From: Planctomycetaceae bacterium
GTDB taxonomy: Bacteria; Planctomycetota; Planctomycetia; Planctomycetales; Planctomycetaceae
Assembly (NCBI GenBank): GCA_024742875.1
Contig: JANSXP010000029.1
Coordinates: forward strand, 19,294-83,293
Length of the DNA: 64,000 nucleotides
Reading direction: 5' to 3'
The notes beneath the pieces were generated by a model. That model saw only the letters and a list, made by a program, of their open reading frames with translations, was not told the DNA's origin and made no database searches. Below, in pieces: positions 1 through 9,098 of this stretch. The position numbers and the translations under genes were made by a program. Position 1 is the first letter of the stretch, and each line of letters starts with the position of its first letter.

Positions 1-86
1 CCAACGCACTTTACAAAATCATTGGACGCATTCGCGCCCGGTTATCTGAGTGTGTCGCCAGCAAACTTCGCGTGGAGTTGTCATGA
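1..86 (+). CDS. ECF sigma factor, C-terminal end (partial)
   Basis: Only the last 27 or so codons are in the window. The frame starting at base 3 reads NALYKIIGRIRARLSECV and stops at 84-86. This resembles the region-4 recognition helix and tail of planctomycete ECF RNA polymerase sigma factors, which often end in a similar GRIR.xLxxC segment. The TGA overlaps the ATG of the next gene (ATGA at 83-86), so the two are translationally coupled. A FecR-type protein directly downstream is the usual partner of such sigma factors. The identification rests on a short tail plus context. Confidence 0.6.
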   Translation, partial: NALYKIIGRIRARLSECVASKLRVELS

Positions 87-1525
87 CAGCCAGTGACAGA
101 TCGCCGGAAGAACTGATCGATCGCTATCTGCTTGGTCTGGCCAGTGCAGAGGAAATCGCCGTTCTCAATGAGCAACTGGCCCATGACGAATCGCTGCGGC
201 AACACTATCGCCGGTCCATCGCGCTGGAGGGCGGATATCGGGAAGCCGCCATCCACTTTGCAGAGCCGGCAGAGGATGCTGACTTCCCCGCGATCACCCA
301 GCCTGCGATCACCCCCGCGACGTCATCTTCCCGCCCCCCGCAACACAGCATTCTGTGGTCAAAAAACGTGACGGTCGTGTTACTTGTGGTCGCCGTGGCG
401 ATGACCGGAAAATGGCTGTTGCAGGACTTCATCGCCCCCTTGGCCAGCGTGGATGACCAGGCCGTTGCCCGTCTGGTCACCTCGGTTGACGCCGCGTGGC
501 GTGGCACCGCACCGGAGCCAGGTTCGTGGATCACGCCCGGTCGTTTTCACCTGGAGTCAGGCACCATCAAACTGGAGTTCAGCCGCGGTGCGCGACTGAC
601 GGTGCAGGGGCCGGCCGATTTCCAGGTGCTGCATGCTGACCTGCTGCATGTGTCTGTCGGAAATCTGGTGGCCAGAATTCCGGAAGAGGCCATTGGCTTT
701 ACCATCACCACAGACGAAACCGAGGTGGTTGACCTGGGCACAGAGTTCGGCCTGCGTGTCGGCCAGGGACGCCAGACGGAAGTGCATGTGATGGAGGGCC
801 TGGTGGAGGTGTTCGAACGTGACACCTCTGATCAACGATCGGCAGGCAGCGTACGGGTCAAACAGGGACAGGCGGTCCGCTGGAGCGCGGGCGAAGCACA
901 GAGACTGGGAAGCGAGAGCATCCCCGTGCGTTCCAGTGAGGCGGTCCTGGGAACCGGGGCACACTCACCCGGGCTGACGATTCTGCAGGGCAGCATTCGC
1001 CTTAAGCAGGACGTTTCCAAAGACGCGTTGAAGCGGCAGGCCACGTCGTGGATTGAAGTCATTCCAGAACAAAGCGGCGTCCTGCTGGAACAGGCCCTGC
1101 CGGTGACACTGACTTCACCAGGCCACTATCGCATGTTCCCGGCCTCAGAAGCCGTCGTGCCCGTGGGGACACGTGTCGACAGCTATCTGCTGCACTTTCG
1201 ATCAACGCAGCCGGCTCCCATTCAGGGCGTCATCAAGTTTGATCGACAAATCGTGGGGCTAATCTGCGAAGCCGATCAACTGGCGGTGAGTGACCCTGTC
1301 GTGGGCCGCTCCGGTGTCCGCTACCCGGTGGGCAGCCGGCAGTATCGGGGGCTGGAGCCCCGAGGTGCAGGCGAAAATCTCAATTCACAGCAGGGGGGCG
1401 GCTGGACGCCGGACGATGTCACCATCTCTCAGGATATGAGGACTTTGGGCCTGGGGGTGAATGTCAACCCGTTGCTTGGCGTTGATCAGTTAAGAGTGCT
1501 TGTCCGCAGCGAGGAGGGATCATGA
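83..1525 (+). CDS. FecR-domain anti-sigma/sensor protein
   Basis: A 480-residue membrane protein. Residues 10-45 form a zinc-less anti-sigma-like helical region (ELIDRYLLGLASAEE...). A single membrane segment lies at about 95-115, and a periplasmic FecR domain follows with the typical VVDLGTEFGLRV...EVHVMEGLVEV core at about 215-243. The C-terminal 230 residues are not recognised. The start at 83 was chosen over an in-frame one at 50 because it gives the ATGA overlap with the sigma gene and begins the conserved helical part. In FecR systems this protein holds or activates the sigma factor in response to an extracellular signal. Here the likely targets are the glycoside hydrolase and sulfatase genes that follow (inference). 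It overlaps the next gene by ATGA at 1522-1525. Confidence 0.8.
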   Translation: MTASDRSPEELIDRYLLGLASAEEIAVLNEQLAHDESLRQHYRRSIALEGGYREAAIHFAEPAEDADFPAITQPAITPATSSSRPPQHSILWSKNVTVVLLVVAVAMTGKWLLQDFIAPLASVDDQAVARLVTSVDAAWRGTAPEPGSWITPGRFHLESGTIKLEFSRGARLTVQGPADFQVLHADLLHVSVGNLVARIPEEAIGFTITTDETEVVDLGTEFGLRVGQGRQTEVHVMEGLVEVFERDTSDQRSAGSVRVKQGQAVRWSAGEAQRLGSESIPVRSSEAVLGTGAHSPGLTILQGSIRLKQDVSKDALKRQATSWIEVIPEQSGVLLEQALPVTLTSPGHYRMFPASEAVVPVGTRVDSYLLHFRSTQPAPIQGVIKFDRQIVGLICEADQLAVSDPVVGRSGVRYPVGSRQYRGLEPRGAGENLNSQQGGGWTPDDVTISQDMRTLGLGVNVNPLLGVDQLRVLVRSEEGS

Positions 1526-2700
1526 GTCACAATCGCAGAGGCTTTTTGAAAACCGCAGGTGCAGCGGCCGCGATGACGGTGATGCCTGTGGCATGGCCAC
1601 AGCAGACCAGCGTGAAGACCACGCAGCAGGACGCCGCAGGCTTCTTTACGCTGGGGCGACGTGGCGATCATTGGTGGCTGATCACCCCCGAAGGCCGGCC
1701 GTTTTTTTCCATGGGCCTGAATCACATTGATCCGGCCAGTCTGCGGTATCCCGAAAACCTCGACCTCTGGCGGTCCAGGTACGGCGGCAGCACGCTGCGA
1801 TGGATCAAAGAATCGGTCGCCCCCAACCTGCAGGCCTGGGGCTTCAATACAGTCGGCTGGGTGCAGGAGGTGACCGTCAAACAGTGGCAGCATTCACGGG
1901 CGTTCACCGTCGATGAATATCGGGCGCTCGACATGCCGTTCTGTCATCTGCTGCCATTCACCGAATCGCACCAGTGGGAAAAGCACACGGTGCATTACGA
2001 TTTTCGCAGCGATGACTGGAAAGAGTGGGTCGACTATGTGGCCCGGTCTCACTGCGCAGAGCTGGCCGAGGAACGCAATCTCATCGGCTACTTCTACAGC
2101 GACTGCCCCACATGGACGCACGACCGCCCTTTCAATCAGTGGCGGGGCCCCATCTTCGATCCGGAACGTCTGAAAACAGCGGCCGGTCGCAAAGAGCTGT
2201 CCGAACTGGCTCATGCTTACTATCAGACTACGCACGATGCCATCCGCCGCTACGACACACATCATCTGCTGCTGGGAGATCGCTACGAAGCCAACGCCCC
2301 GATTGCCACAGAGGTGATGGAGGCCGCTCTGCCGTTCGTGGACGTGCTGTCGTTTCAGGACTTTCGTGACCCGCTGCTGCACCTGGATCAATGGCATCGC
2401 AAAACCGGCAAACCCGTTCTGCTGGCCGACGCTGCCGGAGTTCGCACGCCGAGCAACACCTTCTTTAAACCCAATAACGGAACGTGGTACGCGAAGACGC
2501 TGGCCGGATTGTTTGCGAATCCAGGCTGCATCGGTTTTCATCTGTGCGGCGCCTATCAGCGCAATAAGGCCCGCCGTCGCGGTCTGCTGGACGAAACGGA
2601 AACCCCCGACCAGCCGCACGTCGATCAGATCACCGCCGCCAATCAGCGTATCACCCAGCGAATGGCAGACCTGTTTTCCCGTCAGCCCGGAAAGAAATAA
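1522..2700 (+). CDS. Agarase-like (beta/alpha)8 glycoside hydrolase, Tat-exported
   Basis: A 392-residue protein with a twin-arginine signal (NRRGFLKTAGAAAA). The next part, WWLITPEGRPFFSMGLNHID, is the opening strand typical of planctomycete agarase-like proteins, and a TIM-barrel-sized body follows. The segment expected to hold the acid/base (IGYFYSDCPTW) has Asp rather than the Asn-Glu of clan GH-A enzymes, and the expected nucleophile strand reads KPVLLADAAG, again with Asp. The start overlaps the FecR gene (ATGA), so it is coupled to the sigma/FecR pair. The sulfatase begins 5 bases downstream. Likely role: hydrolysis of a sulfated galactan or similar algal polysaccharide in the periplasm; the substrate cannot be read from sequence. 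Confidence 0.65.
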   Translation: MSHNRRGFLKTAGAAAAMTVMPVAWPQQTSVKTTQQDAAGFFTLGRRGDHWWLITPEGRPFFSMGLNHIDPASLRYPENLDLWRSRYGGSTLRWIKESVAPNLQAWGFNTVGWVQEVTVKQWQHSRAFTVDEYRALDMPFCHLLPFTESHQWEKHTVHYDFRSDDWKEWVDYVARSHCAELAEERNLIGYFYSDCPTWTHDRPFNQWRGPIFDPERLKTAAGRKELSELAHAYYQTTHDAIRRYDTHHLLLGDRYEANAPIATEVMEAALPFVDVLSFQDFRDPLLHLDQWHRKTGKPVLLADAAGVRTPSNTFFKPNNGTWYAKTLAGLFANPGCIGFHLCGAYQRNKARRRGLLDETETPDQPHVDQITAANQRITQRMADLFSRQPGKK

Positions 2701-2705
2701 TCAAC

Positions 2706-4289
2706 ATGAACAGGATTTTTACGCGTGCCTTCACTTTGCTCACTGGCCTGGGCGCCTGCTTAAGCGCCGGACTAAGCTCAAACGCGGCCGACGTTGTCCC
2801 GGTTCCTGCAGCGGCCGTTCCGGTGAGAACAGCTGCCGCCACGCCCCGCAATGTGGTGTTCATTCTGTCTGATGACCATCGCTACGATGCCATGAGCTTC
2901 ATGGGGCATCCGTTTGCCAAAACGCCCCACATGGACGCCATGGCCAAAAACGGCGTGCATCTGAAGAATGCATTCGTGACGACGTCGCTGTGTTCCCCCA
3001 GTCGGGCGTCCATTCTGACGGGGCTGTATACGTTTCGACATCGCGTCATCGACAACCAGCGGCCCGTCCCCAAAGGAACGCTGTTCTTTCCTCAGTATCT
3101 GCAGCAGGCCGGCTACCGCACCGGATTCATCGGCAAATGGCACATGGGGCATGGCAGCGATGAACCCCGCCCGGGCTTTGATTACTGGTTCAGCTTTCGC
3201 GGCCAGGGGCAGTACTATCCGCCCAACAAAAACTACACGATCAACGACAACGGACGTCGCGTGCCGCAGGACGGTTACATCACCACGTTGCTGACGGAAA
3301 AGGCGATAGAGTTTTTGGACCAGCACAAAGACGGGGATCCTCCTTTCTTTCTGTACCTGTCGCACAAAGCCGTGCATGGTCCGTTCACGCCGGAACCAAA
3401 GTACAAAAATTCGCTGGCCAGCGAGCCCTTCCAGCGGCCGGCTTCCAGTCAGCAACTGAGCCACAACAAACTCAATCGGCCCCGCTGGCTGCTCGATCAG
3501 CGGAACAGCTGGCACGGCATGGACTTCCCGCTGCACACCGGCACCGACATCGAGACGTTTTACAAGAGCTACTGTGAGGCTCTGCGTTCGGTGGATGACA
3601 GCATTGGTACTGTGATGACGCAGTTAAATAAGATGGGTATCCACGACGACACCCTCGTCATCTACATGGGCGACAATGGCTACATGTTTGGCGAGCACGG
3701 CCTGATCGACAAACGCGTGGCCTATGAGACCTCCAGCCGCGTACCGATGCTGATGCAGTGTCCTGCCCTGATCAAAGGTGGCACCGTGGTGGACCAGGTG
3801 GTCGCCAACATCGACATTGCTCCCACTGTGATGCAGGCCATGGGACTGCAAAAACCACCACACATGGACGGCCAGAGTTTTCTGCCGCTGGCTCAGGGCA
3901 CGTCGATCCCGTGGCGTGACTACTTCCTCTACGTCTACTACTGGGAACAAAACTATCCACAAACACCGACGCATTTCTCGCTGCGGGGCGATCGCTACAA
4001 GTACACCACCTACTACGGACTCTGGGACACCGACGAACTGTTTGACATTCAGGCGGATCCGGACGAACAGAACAATCTCATCCACGACCCGAAGTTTGCC
4101 AAAACCAGACAGAAAATGCAGGACCGACTGTACGCCATGATGGACGAACTGGGCGGCATGGAAATCCCGCTCAATCCGCCTCGCGGCACTCAGAAAAACA
4201 AACGCCTGCGAGATCGAGGTGGTGTCAAAGCGACCGACTTCCCGGAAGCGCTGATTGTTGATGAACCGCTCCGCAAAGAACTGAAATAG
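2706..4289 (+). CDS. Formylglycine-dependent sulfatase (arylsulfatase family)
   Basis: A 527-residue protein. It has an N-terminal signal peptide (hydrophobic to about residue 28), the metal-binding SDDHRYD at 55-61 and the Cys-type activation motif C96-S-P-S-R followed by ASILTG, where Cys is oxidised to formylglycine. A second metal site lies in YMGDNGYMFGEHG. The C-terminal GGMEIPLNPPRG segment is typical of planctomycete sulfatases. It removes sulfate esters from polysaccharide, so the backbone becomes accessible to the adjacent glycoside hydrolases. It starts 5 bases after the preceding gene, as part of one operon. Confidence 0.9.
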   Translation: MNRIFTRAFTLLTGLGACLSAGLSSNAADVVPVPAAAVPVRTAAATPRNVVFILSDDHRYDAMSFMGHPFAKTPHMDAMAKNGVHLKNAFVTTSLCSPSRASILTGLYTFRHRVIDNQRPVPKGTLFFPQYLQQAGYRTGFIGKWHMGHGSDEPRPGFDYWFSFRGQGQYYPPNKNYTINDNGRRVPQDGYITTLLTEKAIEFLDQHKDGDPPFFLYLSHKAVHGPFTPEPKYKNSLASEPFQRPASSQQLSHNKLNRPRWLLDQRNSWHGMDFPLHTGTDIETFYKSYCEALRSVDDSIGTVMTQLNKMGIHDDTLVIYMGDNGYMFGEHGLIDKRVAYETSSRVPMLMQCPALIKGGTVVDQVVANIDIAPTVMQAMGLQKPPHMDGQSFLPLAQGTSIPWRDYFLYVYYWEQNYPQTPTHFSLRGDRYKYTTYYGLWDTDELFDIQADPDEQNNLIHDPKFAKTRQKMQDRLYAMMDELGGMEIPLNPPRGTQKNKRLRDRGGVKATDFPEALIVDEPLRKELK

Positions 4290-4354
4290 TCATCCCCCGC
4301 CCCGCCACCGTCCCGCCACCTCCCAACTTCATCGCCTATCCCAAGAGTTTGCTC

Positions 4355-6040
4355 ATGCGTCTGCCTGTCCCCCTCCTGATCCTGCTGATTTTTGCCGCTG
4401 ACTCAGATTCGTTTGGTCAGCAGAAGCCGCAGACCATAGCCGACTTTGAAGATCAGCAGTTTCTGTCCGGCAGCAGGACGTCCCACCCGGCATCTGTGAC
4501 GTTGGTCAAGGATGTCCCCGAGGGACTGGGACAATCTGCCGTCAGCACGGTCGTCGCTGCGGACGCGGGAGCTGAGCAGTTTTTCTCAACGGGATTCCGA
4601 CTGCCTCGGACGGACGTCTCGCTGTTCGAAGAACTCTCGTTTTGGGTGAAGGCTGACTTTGAAGGTCGATTCACGTTTCAGTGCAGCAGCGGGGCCGGCC
4701 AGACCAGCGTTTTCCCCTTCACGACGGCTGGCGCTGCCGGCAAGTGGATCAGGATCGTCGCACCTCTGGCCGAGTTCCGCAAACCCCAATGGGCCCAGAA
4801 TGAGGCTGACCTGAAGGCCATCTACTATTTTCAGATCACCGCATTTGGCAGTCCGCCTTACGATGGAAAAGCCATCTGGCTGGATCACCTGTCGGGGGGC
4901 CCATTAACAGACCGCGCACATGCCAGCCCGAAGCCCGCTGGCCGCACTCCGAAAACCCCCGCCAGCGCTGGCACCGCCAGCAGGAACATCTCATTGACAA
5001 GAATCAACGGGCGGCACTGGCTTGTGAATTCTGACGGCCAGCCCTTTTTTGCCCATGGAATTACGCACGCCGGCAATGGACGGGCAAAGTTTGATCTGCA
5101 GCAATTCTCCGCCGCGTGCAAAGACGTGGGCTTCAACTCCTACGGCTATGGCTGCCCGGACGGCCTGCGTTCTGACATGCCGTATCTGGAAAGCTGGAAT
5201 CACCTGGTACCCATTTCGATGTACCGCGGCGATGGCACGCATGAATACTGCGATATCTTTGACACCAAACAGCAGGCCCGCATTGAACGAGGCGTTAAGG
5301 CAAACTGTGAGAAAAGCAAAGACAACCCCAACTGCATCGGCTACGCGTGGACAGACCTTGCCACATGGCCTTTGAAAAATCAGATCAACAAAAGCTGGGT
5401 GGACTACATGCGGGAACTGCCCGAAGAGGCGCCCGGCCATCAGGCGTATGAGAAGTTTCTGACGACCTGGGAGGGTGATGATGACACGGCCCGCGATCAG
5501 GCGTTTCTGAAGCTCATTGCACGGGAGTACTTCCGCGTGATTGGCACAGCCAATCGCAAGTACGATCCTGATCATCTGATTTTTGGAGACCGCCTGTCGT
5601 TTTACACATACGACGAGGATGTGCTGCAGGAAATGCTGCCGTGGATTGACGCCATCGCCTTTCAGCCACACTTCTGGCGAACATTTCCCAAACAGCAGTT
5701 CGACAGAATGTACAGGCTGTCCGGCAAGCCCATTTTGCTGTGTGACTTTGCCATTCGTTTCAAAGATGGAGACAAGGATGTGCAGATGTATCGAATGGAA
5801 GATGATTCGTTCGCCGCCGGCGTGTCCTATTCCGAGTACGTCACGGCCGCCCTGGAGTCCGAGTACATCCTTGGCGTTTTTTGGTGCAACCCTGTCGACA
5901 CCCCCAAAGGATTTCGCAAAGCGGGCGTGAAGCAGGGCTTTTTTGGCCCCGGACTGAGCGAACGCCCCGGCCTGCATAACGCCGTGCGAAAGCTGAATGC
6001 CTATCGTGACGAGGTCACCCCTTCAGTTATCATCCCGTGA
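4355..6040 (+). CDS. Agarase-like glycoside hydrolase with N-terminal carbohydrate-binding-like domain
   Basis: A secreted protein of about 561 residues. The signal peptide (LPVPLLILLIFAADSDSFG) is followed at about 30-180 by a beta-rich domain resembling a CBM11/galactose-binding-like fold (TIADFEDQQFLSG at its start, AIWLDHLSGG at its end), then a proline-rich linker near 190-205. The barrel begins with HWLVNSDGQPFFAHGITHAG and is related to the gene at 1522-2700. The putative acid/base position reads CIGYAWTDLATW and the nucleophile strand KPILLCDFAIRF, so Asp again replaces the expected Glu. An ATG at 4355 is preferred to a TTG at 4349. It probably attacks the same polysaccharide as its paralogue. 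Confidence 0.65.
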   Translation: MRLPVPLLILLIFAADSDSFGQQKPQTIADFEDQQFLSGSRTSHPASVTLVKDVPEGLGQSAVSTVVAADAGAEQFFSTGFRLPRTDVSLFEELSFWVKADFEGRFTFQCSSGAGQTSVFPFTTAGAAGKWIRIVAPLAEFRKPQWAQNEADLKAIYYFQITAFGSPPYDGKAIWLDHLSGGPLTDRAHASPKPAGRTPKTPASAGTASRNISLTRINGRHWLVNSDGQPFFAHGITHAGNGRAKFDLQQFSAACKDVGFNSYGYGCPDGLRSDMPYLESWNHLVPISMYRGDGTHEYCDIFDTKQQARIERGVKANCEKSKDNPNCIGYAWTDLATWPLKNQINKSWVDYMRELPEEAPGHQAYEKFLTTWEGDDDTARDQAFLKLIAREYFRVIGTANRKYDPDHLIFGDRLSFYTYDEDVLQEMLPWIDAIAFQPHFWRTFPKQQFDRMYRLSGKPILLCDFAIRFKDGDKDVQMYRMEDDSFAAGVSYSEYVTAALESEYILGVFWCNPVDTPKGFRKAGVKQGFFGPGLSERPGLHNAVRKLNAYRDEVTPSVIIP

Positions 6041-6158
6041 CGTTCCTGGCGAATTCCCCTATCGTTGGGCACTCCCCAACGACGTTCGCGTCTTTCAAAC
6101 GTGGGCGTCATCGCCCGCATTCACGGCCCTGCCCAGAGAATCGATACAAAGCCCCAAT

Positions 6159-7628
6159 ATGCCGCTGCCCACTCACCAGTCACCGCGAGCCATCGCTCTG
6201 TGGGGTCTTTTTGCCCTGACTTTGCTGCTGCCGACCGTCCGCGGAGACGAACGCCCCAATGTTTTGTTCATTGCGGTCGATGATCTCCGCCCGGAACTAA
6301 CCAGTTTTGGCTCGCGCCACATGACCACGCCCAACTTTGATCGTCTGGCGAAACGCGGCGTGCGGTTTGACCGTGCCTATTGCATGGTGCCCACCTGCGG
6401 CGCGTCGCGGGCCTCGCTGATGACGGGCCTGCGACCGGCCAAAGATCGTTTTCTGTCCTACACGGCACGAGCCGACCAGGACGCTCCCGGCATCACCACG
6501 CTCAATCAGCACTTCAAAGACCATGGCTACCGCACTCTGTCACTGGGCAAGGTGTTTCACAGTCCGGCGGACAGCAAACGCGGCTGGAGCGAAACGCCGG
6601 CACGCCCCAAAGCAGACACCTACGTTACGCCCCAGTCACTGGCCGCCATGCGCAAAGACGGCAAAGGGCGTTCCCGTGGGCCCGCGTGGGAAAACGGCGG
6701 CGACGTGCCGGATAACATTTATGCAGACGGCCAGGTGGCGGAAGAAGCCATTGATCGCCTGCGGGAACTGGCGGCACAGCGAAAACCGTTTTTCTTTGCC
6801 GTGGGTTTCACCAAACCCCATCTGCCCTTCGTGGCCCCCGGTCGCTACTTCGATCCCTACCCGGTTTCCCAGGTGCGGATGCCGGACAACTACTTCCCGC
6901 CAAAGAACGCGCCGGCCATGGCCGTGCACACATCGGGCGAGCTGCGAAGTTACTCCGACATCCCGAAGAAGGGCGTCTTGCCGGAAGCCAAAGCGCGGGA
7001 ACTGATCCGCGGCTACCACGCTGCCACCAGCTACACAGACGCGCATATCGGACGACTGCTGGATGCGTTTGATGAACTGCGGCTGTCCAAAGATACGATT
7101 ATCGTGCTGTGGGGAGATCACGGCTGGAATCTTGGGGAACACACCATGTGGTGCAAGCACAGCTGCTTTGAAACATCCCTGCGCGCGCCGCTGATTTTTG
7201 TCACTCCGAATTCCATGAAACTGTCGGCCGGAGCGGGAACCTCATCTCTGGCCGAGTTCATCGACATCTATCCCACGCTGTGTGAACTGACGGGCCTGCC
7301 GTTGCCCAAACATCTGGATGGTCAGTCGCTGCTGCCCATCCTGAAGGATCCGAAGGCAACGGTAAAGCAAGCTGCCATCAGCCGCTTCAAAGACGGAGAC
7401 ACCATTCGCACGTCACAGTTTCGTTATACGGTGTACCGCAACAAGCAGGGTCGCATGACGGGCCACATGCTCTACGACCACCACGAAGACCCGGGCGAAA
7501 ACGTCAATGTGGCCGACGAGCCCCGCTACGCACAGACTGTCACCGATCTCGCCAGACAACTTGAGTCCCGCATGGGCCAGCCGGGCGACTTTCTCCAGTC
7601 TTCGTCAGCCGCCTCAGCAACTCCCTGA
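6159..7628 (+). CDS. Iduronate-2-sulfatase-like sulfatase
   Basis: A 489-residue protein. A signal segment at about 10-29 is followed by RPNVLFIAVDDLRPEL, with the DD metal ligands. The activation motif is C80-G-A-S-R followed by ASLMTGLRP, the C-x-A-S-R variant found in the iduronate-2-sulfatase-like branch. A second metal-site motif, LWGDHGWNLGEH, lies mid-protein. The frame is open upstream to 5997 and would overlap the preceding gene by 44 bases. The start at 6159 was preferred because it places the signal peptide at the N-terminus. It ends the polysaccharide locus and converges with the next gene at 7671. Confidence 0.88.
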   Translation: MPLPTHQSPRAIALWGLFALTLLLPTVRGDERPNVLFIAVDDLRPELTSFGSRHMTTPNFDRLAKRGVRFDRAYCMVPTCGASRASLMTGLRPAKDRFLSYTARADQDAPGITTLNQHFKDHGYRTLSLGKVFHSPADSKRGWSETPARPKADTYVTPQSLAAMRKDGKGRSRGPAWENGGDVPDNIYADGQVAEEAIDRLRELAAQRKPFFFAVGFTKPHLPFVAPGRYFDPYPVSQVRMPDNYFPPKNAPAMAVHTSGELRSYSDIPKKGVLPEAKARELIRGYHAATSYTDAHIGRLLDAFDELRLSKDTIIVLWGDHGWNLGEHTMWCKHSCFETSLRAPLIFVTPNSMKLSAGAGTSSLAEFIDIYPTLCELTGLPLPKHLDGQSLLPILKDPKATVKQAAISRFKDGDTIRTSQFRYTVYRNKQGRMTGHMLYDHHEDPGENVNVADEPRYAQTVTDLARQLESRMGQPGDFLQSSSAASATP

Positions 7629-7670
7629 AGTGTGGCCGTGATTCGCGCAAGAACAAATTGCCCCGGGGCA

Positions 7671-8987
7671 TCAATCCTGCTCGATGCAGTACAGATGATT
7701 CACACCGCGCAGGAATATCTGGTCACCAGCAATCGCCGGTGACGCGTCAAAGCGTTCGTTCAGCTTGTTGGTGGCCACCGGCTCGTAGCTGCGGGAGTGC
7801 TTCAGCACCACTGTGGTTCCCCCTCGGCCGACAATGTAGATGTGTCCGCCAGCGGCAACCGGTGAGGAATAGATGTTGCGCAGGCCATTGATTCGCTGAG
7901 GGCCAAACACAACATCACCGGAGGTCGCATCGACGCACCGCAGAATCGCCTGATTGGACTGATTGAAGTACAGCAGGCCGTCGTACAGGACGGACGAAGG
8001 CACATAGGGCGTGCCTTTGCTCAGCGACCAGGCGATCTTCTTTGACTTTGAGATGTCGCCTGTTTCTGACAGCGGAATCGCCAAAGCCGAGTAGCCCTGA
8101 TAGCCACTCATGCAGATCACGTAGTCCCCCTGCACCTGAGGACACGGCGTACAGTTGCCTGTCAGTCCGCCGCATTGCCAGATGACGTCGCCACTCTCAA
8201 GGTCGTAGCTGCGAACGAAATTACTGGCAGAGGTGATGACCTGAGTCCGCCCACTGTGTTCCACCACCAGTGGCGTGGCCCAGGCATTGCCCTCTTCGCG
8301 GTCTTTCCGCCAGACAGTCTTTCCAGTCTCTGCTTCCAGCACCTCGATTGTGCTTTGCCCTGAGTGATCACGAACAATGATCAGTCGGCCTTCGTGCAGC
8401 ACGGGCGAACTTCCCTCGCCCAGACTCGACCCAACTTTCGCTTCCCCCAGATCACGCTGCCACAGCCTGGTGCCGTTCAGGTCGTAGCAAAACAGTCCAG
8501 CCGAACCAAACCAGCAGTAAAGCCGCTGACCGTCGGTTGTGGGTGACGCAGAGGCAAAATCGTTATCGTTGTGCGCACCTTCGTGGGGAATCTTCTTTGT
8601 GGCAATGTCCCGCCACAGTTCTTTGCCCGTGCTGCGGTCCAGACAGATGACGGCGAATTCATGCACCGCGTTGGGACGCTTGATGTCGAAGAAATTGGTC
8701 TTCGGCTGATCTTTCGGATCAGGAATCGAGGCATCCTTTTCGGCCGTCTTGATCGCGGTCAGCACAAAGACCCTGTCCTCCCAAACGATCGGTGTCGACG
8801 TGCCGCTGCCGTCGATGGACACCTTCCATTTGATGTTTTCTGTCTCGCTCCACGTCACGGGCGGTGTTGCGGTCTCAGAGACTCCGCTGTTGCCAGGGCC
8901 CCGCCATTGTGGCCAGTTGTCTGAAGCGAATGATGGCGGATGAGCGTGCACCAAAAGGACGCAGCAAAGAGATATTGCGAGTTTCAT
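7671..8987 (-). CDS. PQQ-like/BamB-type beta-propeller protein, secreted
   Basis: A 438-residue protein. After a signal peptide (MKLAISLCCVLLVHAHPPSFAS) it begins NWPQWRGPGNSGVSE, the signature of planctomycete PQQ-like WD40-type propellers. Repeats containing LDRSTGKELWR, LEAETGKTVWRK and YDLESGDVIWQ follow at roughly 50-residue intervals. The start was set at the second Met (8987), which begins the signal peptide; an in-frame Met at 9014 adds nine residues. No catalytic residues of true quinoprotein dehydrogenases can be confirmed by eye. It is the last gene of the leftward run, about 106 bases after the DUF1552 gene. The role is probably extracytoplasmic binding or scaffolding. Confidence 0.8.
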   Translation of the reverse strand: MKLAISLCCVLLVHAHPPSFASDNWPQWRGPGNSGVSETATPPVTWSETENIKWKVSIDGSGTSTPIVWEDRVFVLTAIKTAEKDASIPDPKDQPKTNFFDIKRPNAVHEFAVICLDRSTGKELWRDIATKKIPHEGAHNDNDFASASPTTDGQRLYCWFGSAGLFCYDLNGTRLWQRDLGEAKVGSSLGEGSSPVLHEGRLIIVRDHSGQSTIEVLEAETGKTVWRKDREEGNAWATPLVVEHSGRTQVITSASNFVRSYDLESGDVIWQCGGLTGNCTPCPQVQGDYVICMSGYQGYSALAIPLSETGDISKSKKIAWSLSKGTPYVPSSVLYDGLLYFNQSNQAILRCVDATSGDVVFGPQRINGLRNIYSSPVAAGGHIYIVGRGGTTVVLKHSRSYEPVATNKLNERFDASPAIAGDQIFLRGVNHLYCIEQD

Positions 8988-9052
8988 ACGGATGTCTTTC
9001 AAAGCGATTTTCATGTTTGCGGCACTGGTCAGGAGTTGCGGCCTCTCGACTG

Positions 9053-9098
9053 CGTGGCGGAAAACGACGCACCAAAAGCCGTGACAACTGCGGCTACG
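9053..9098. repeat. Degenerate copy of the CGTAGCGGAAG inverted repeat
   Basis: An arm resembling CGTGGCGGAAAACGACGC (9053 on) is followed by an opposing arm, AAAGCCGTGACAACTGCGG-CTACG (9075-9098). Together they form a diverged inverted repeat of the family best preserved at 20931-20972. The right arm contains the TAG stop codon of the DUF1552 gene on the minus strand, because the repeat core (cgTAGcgg) supplies a stop in this frame. Confidence 0.45.
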
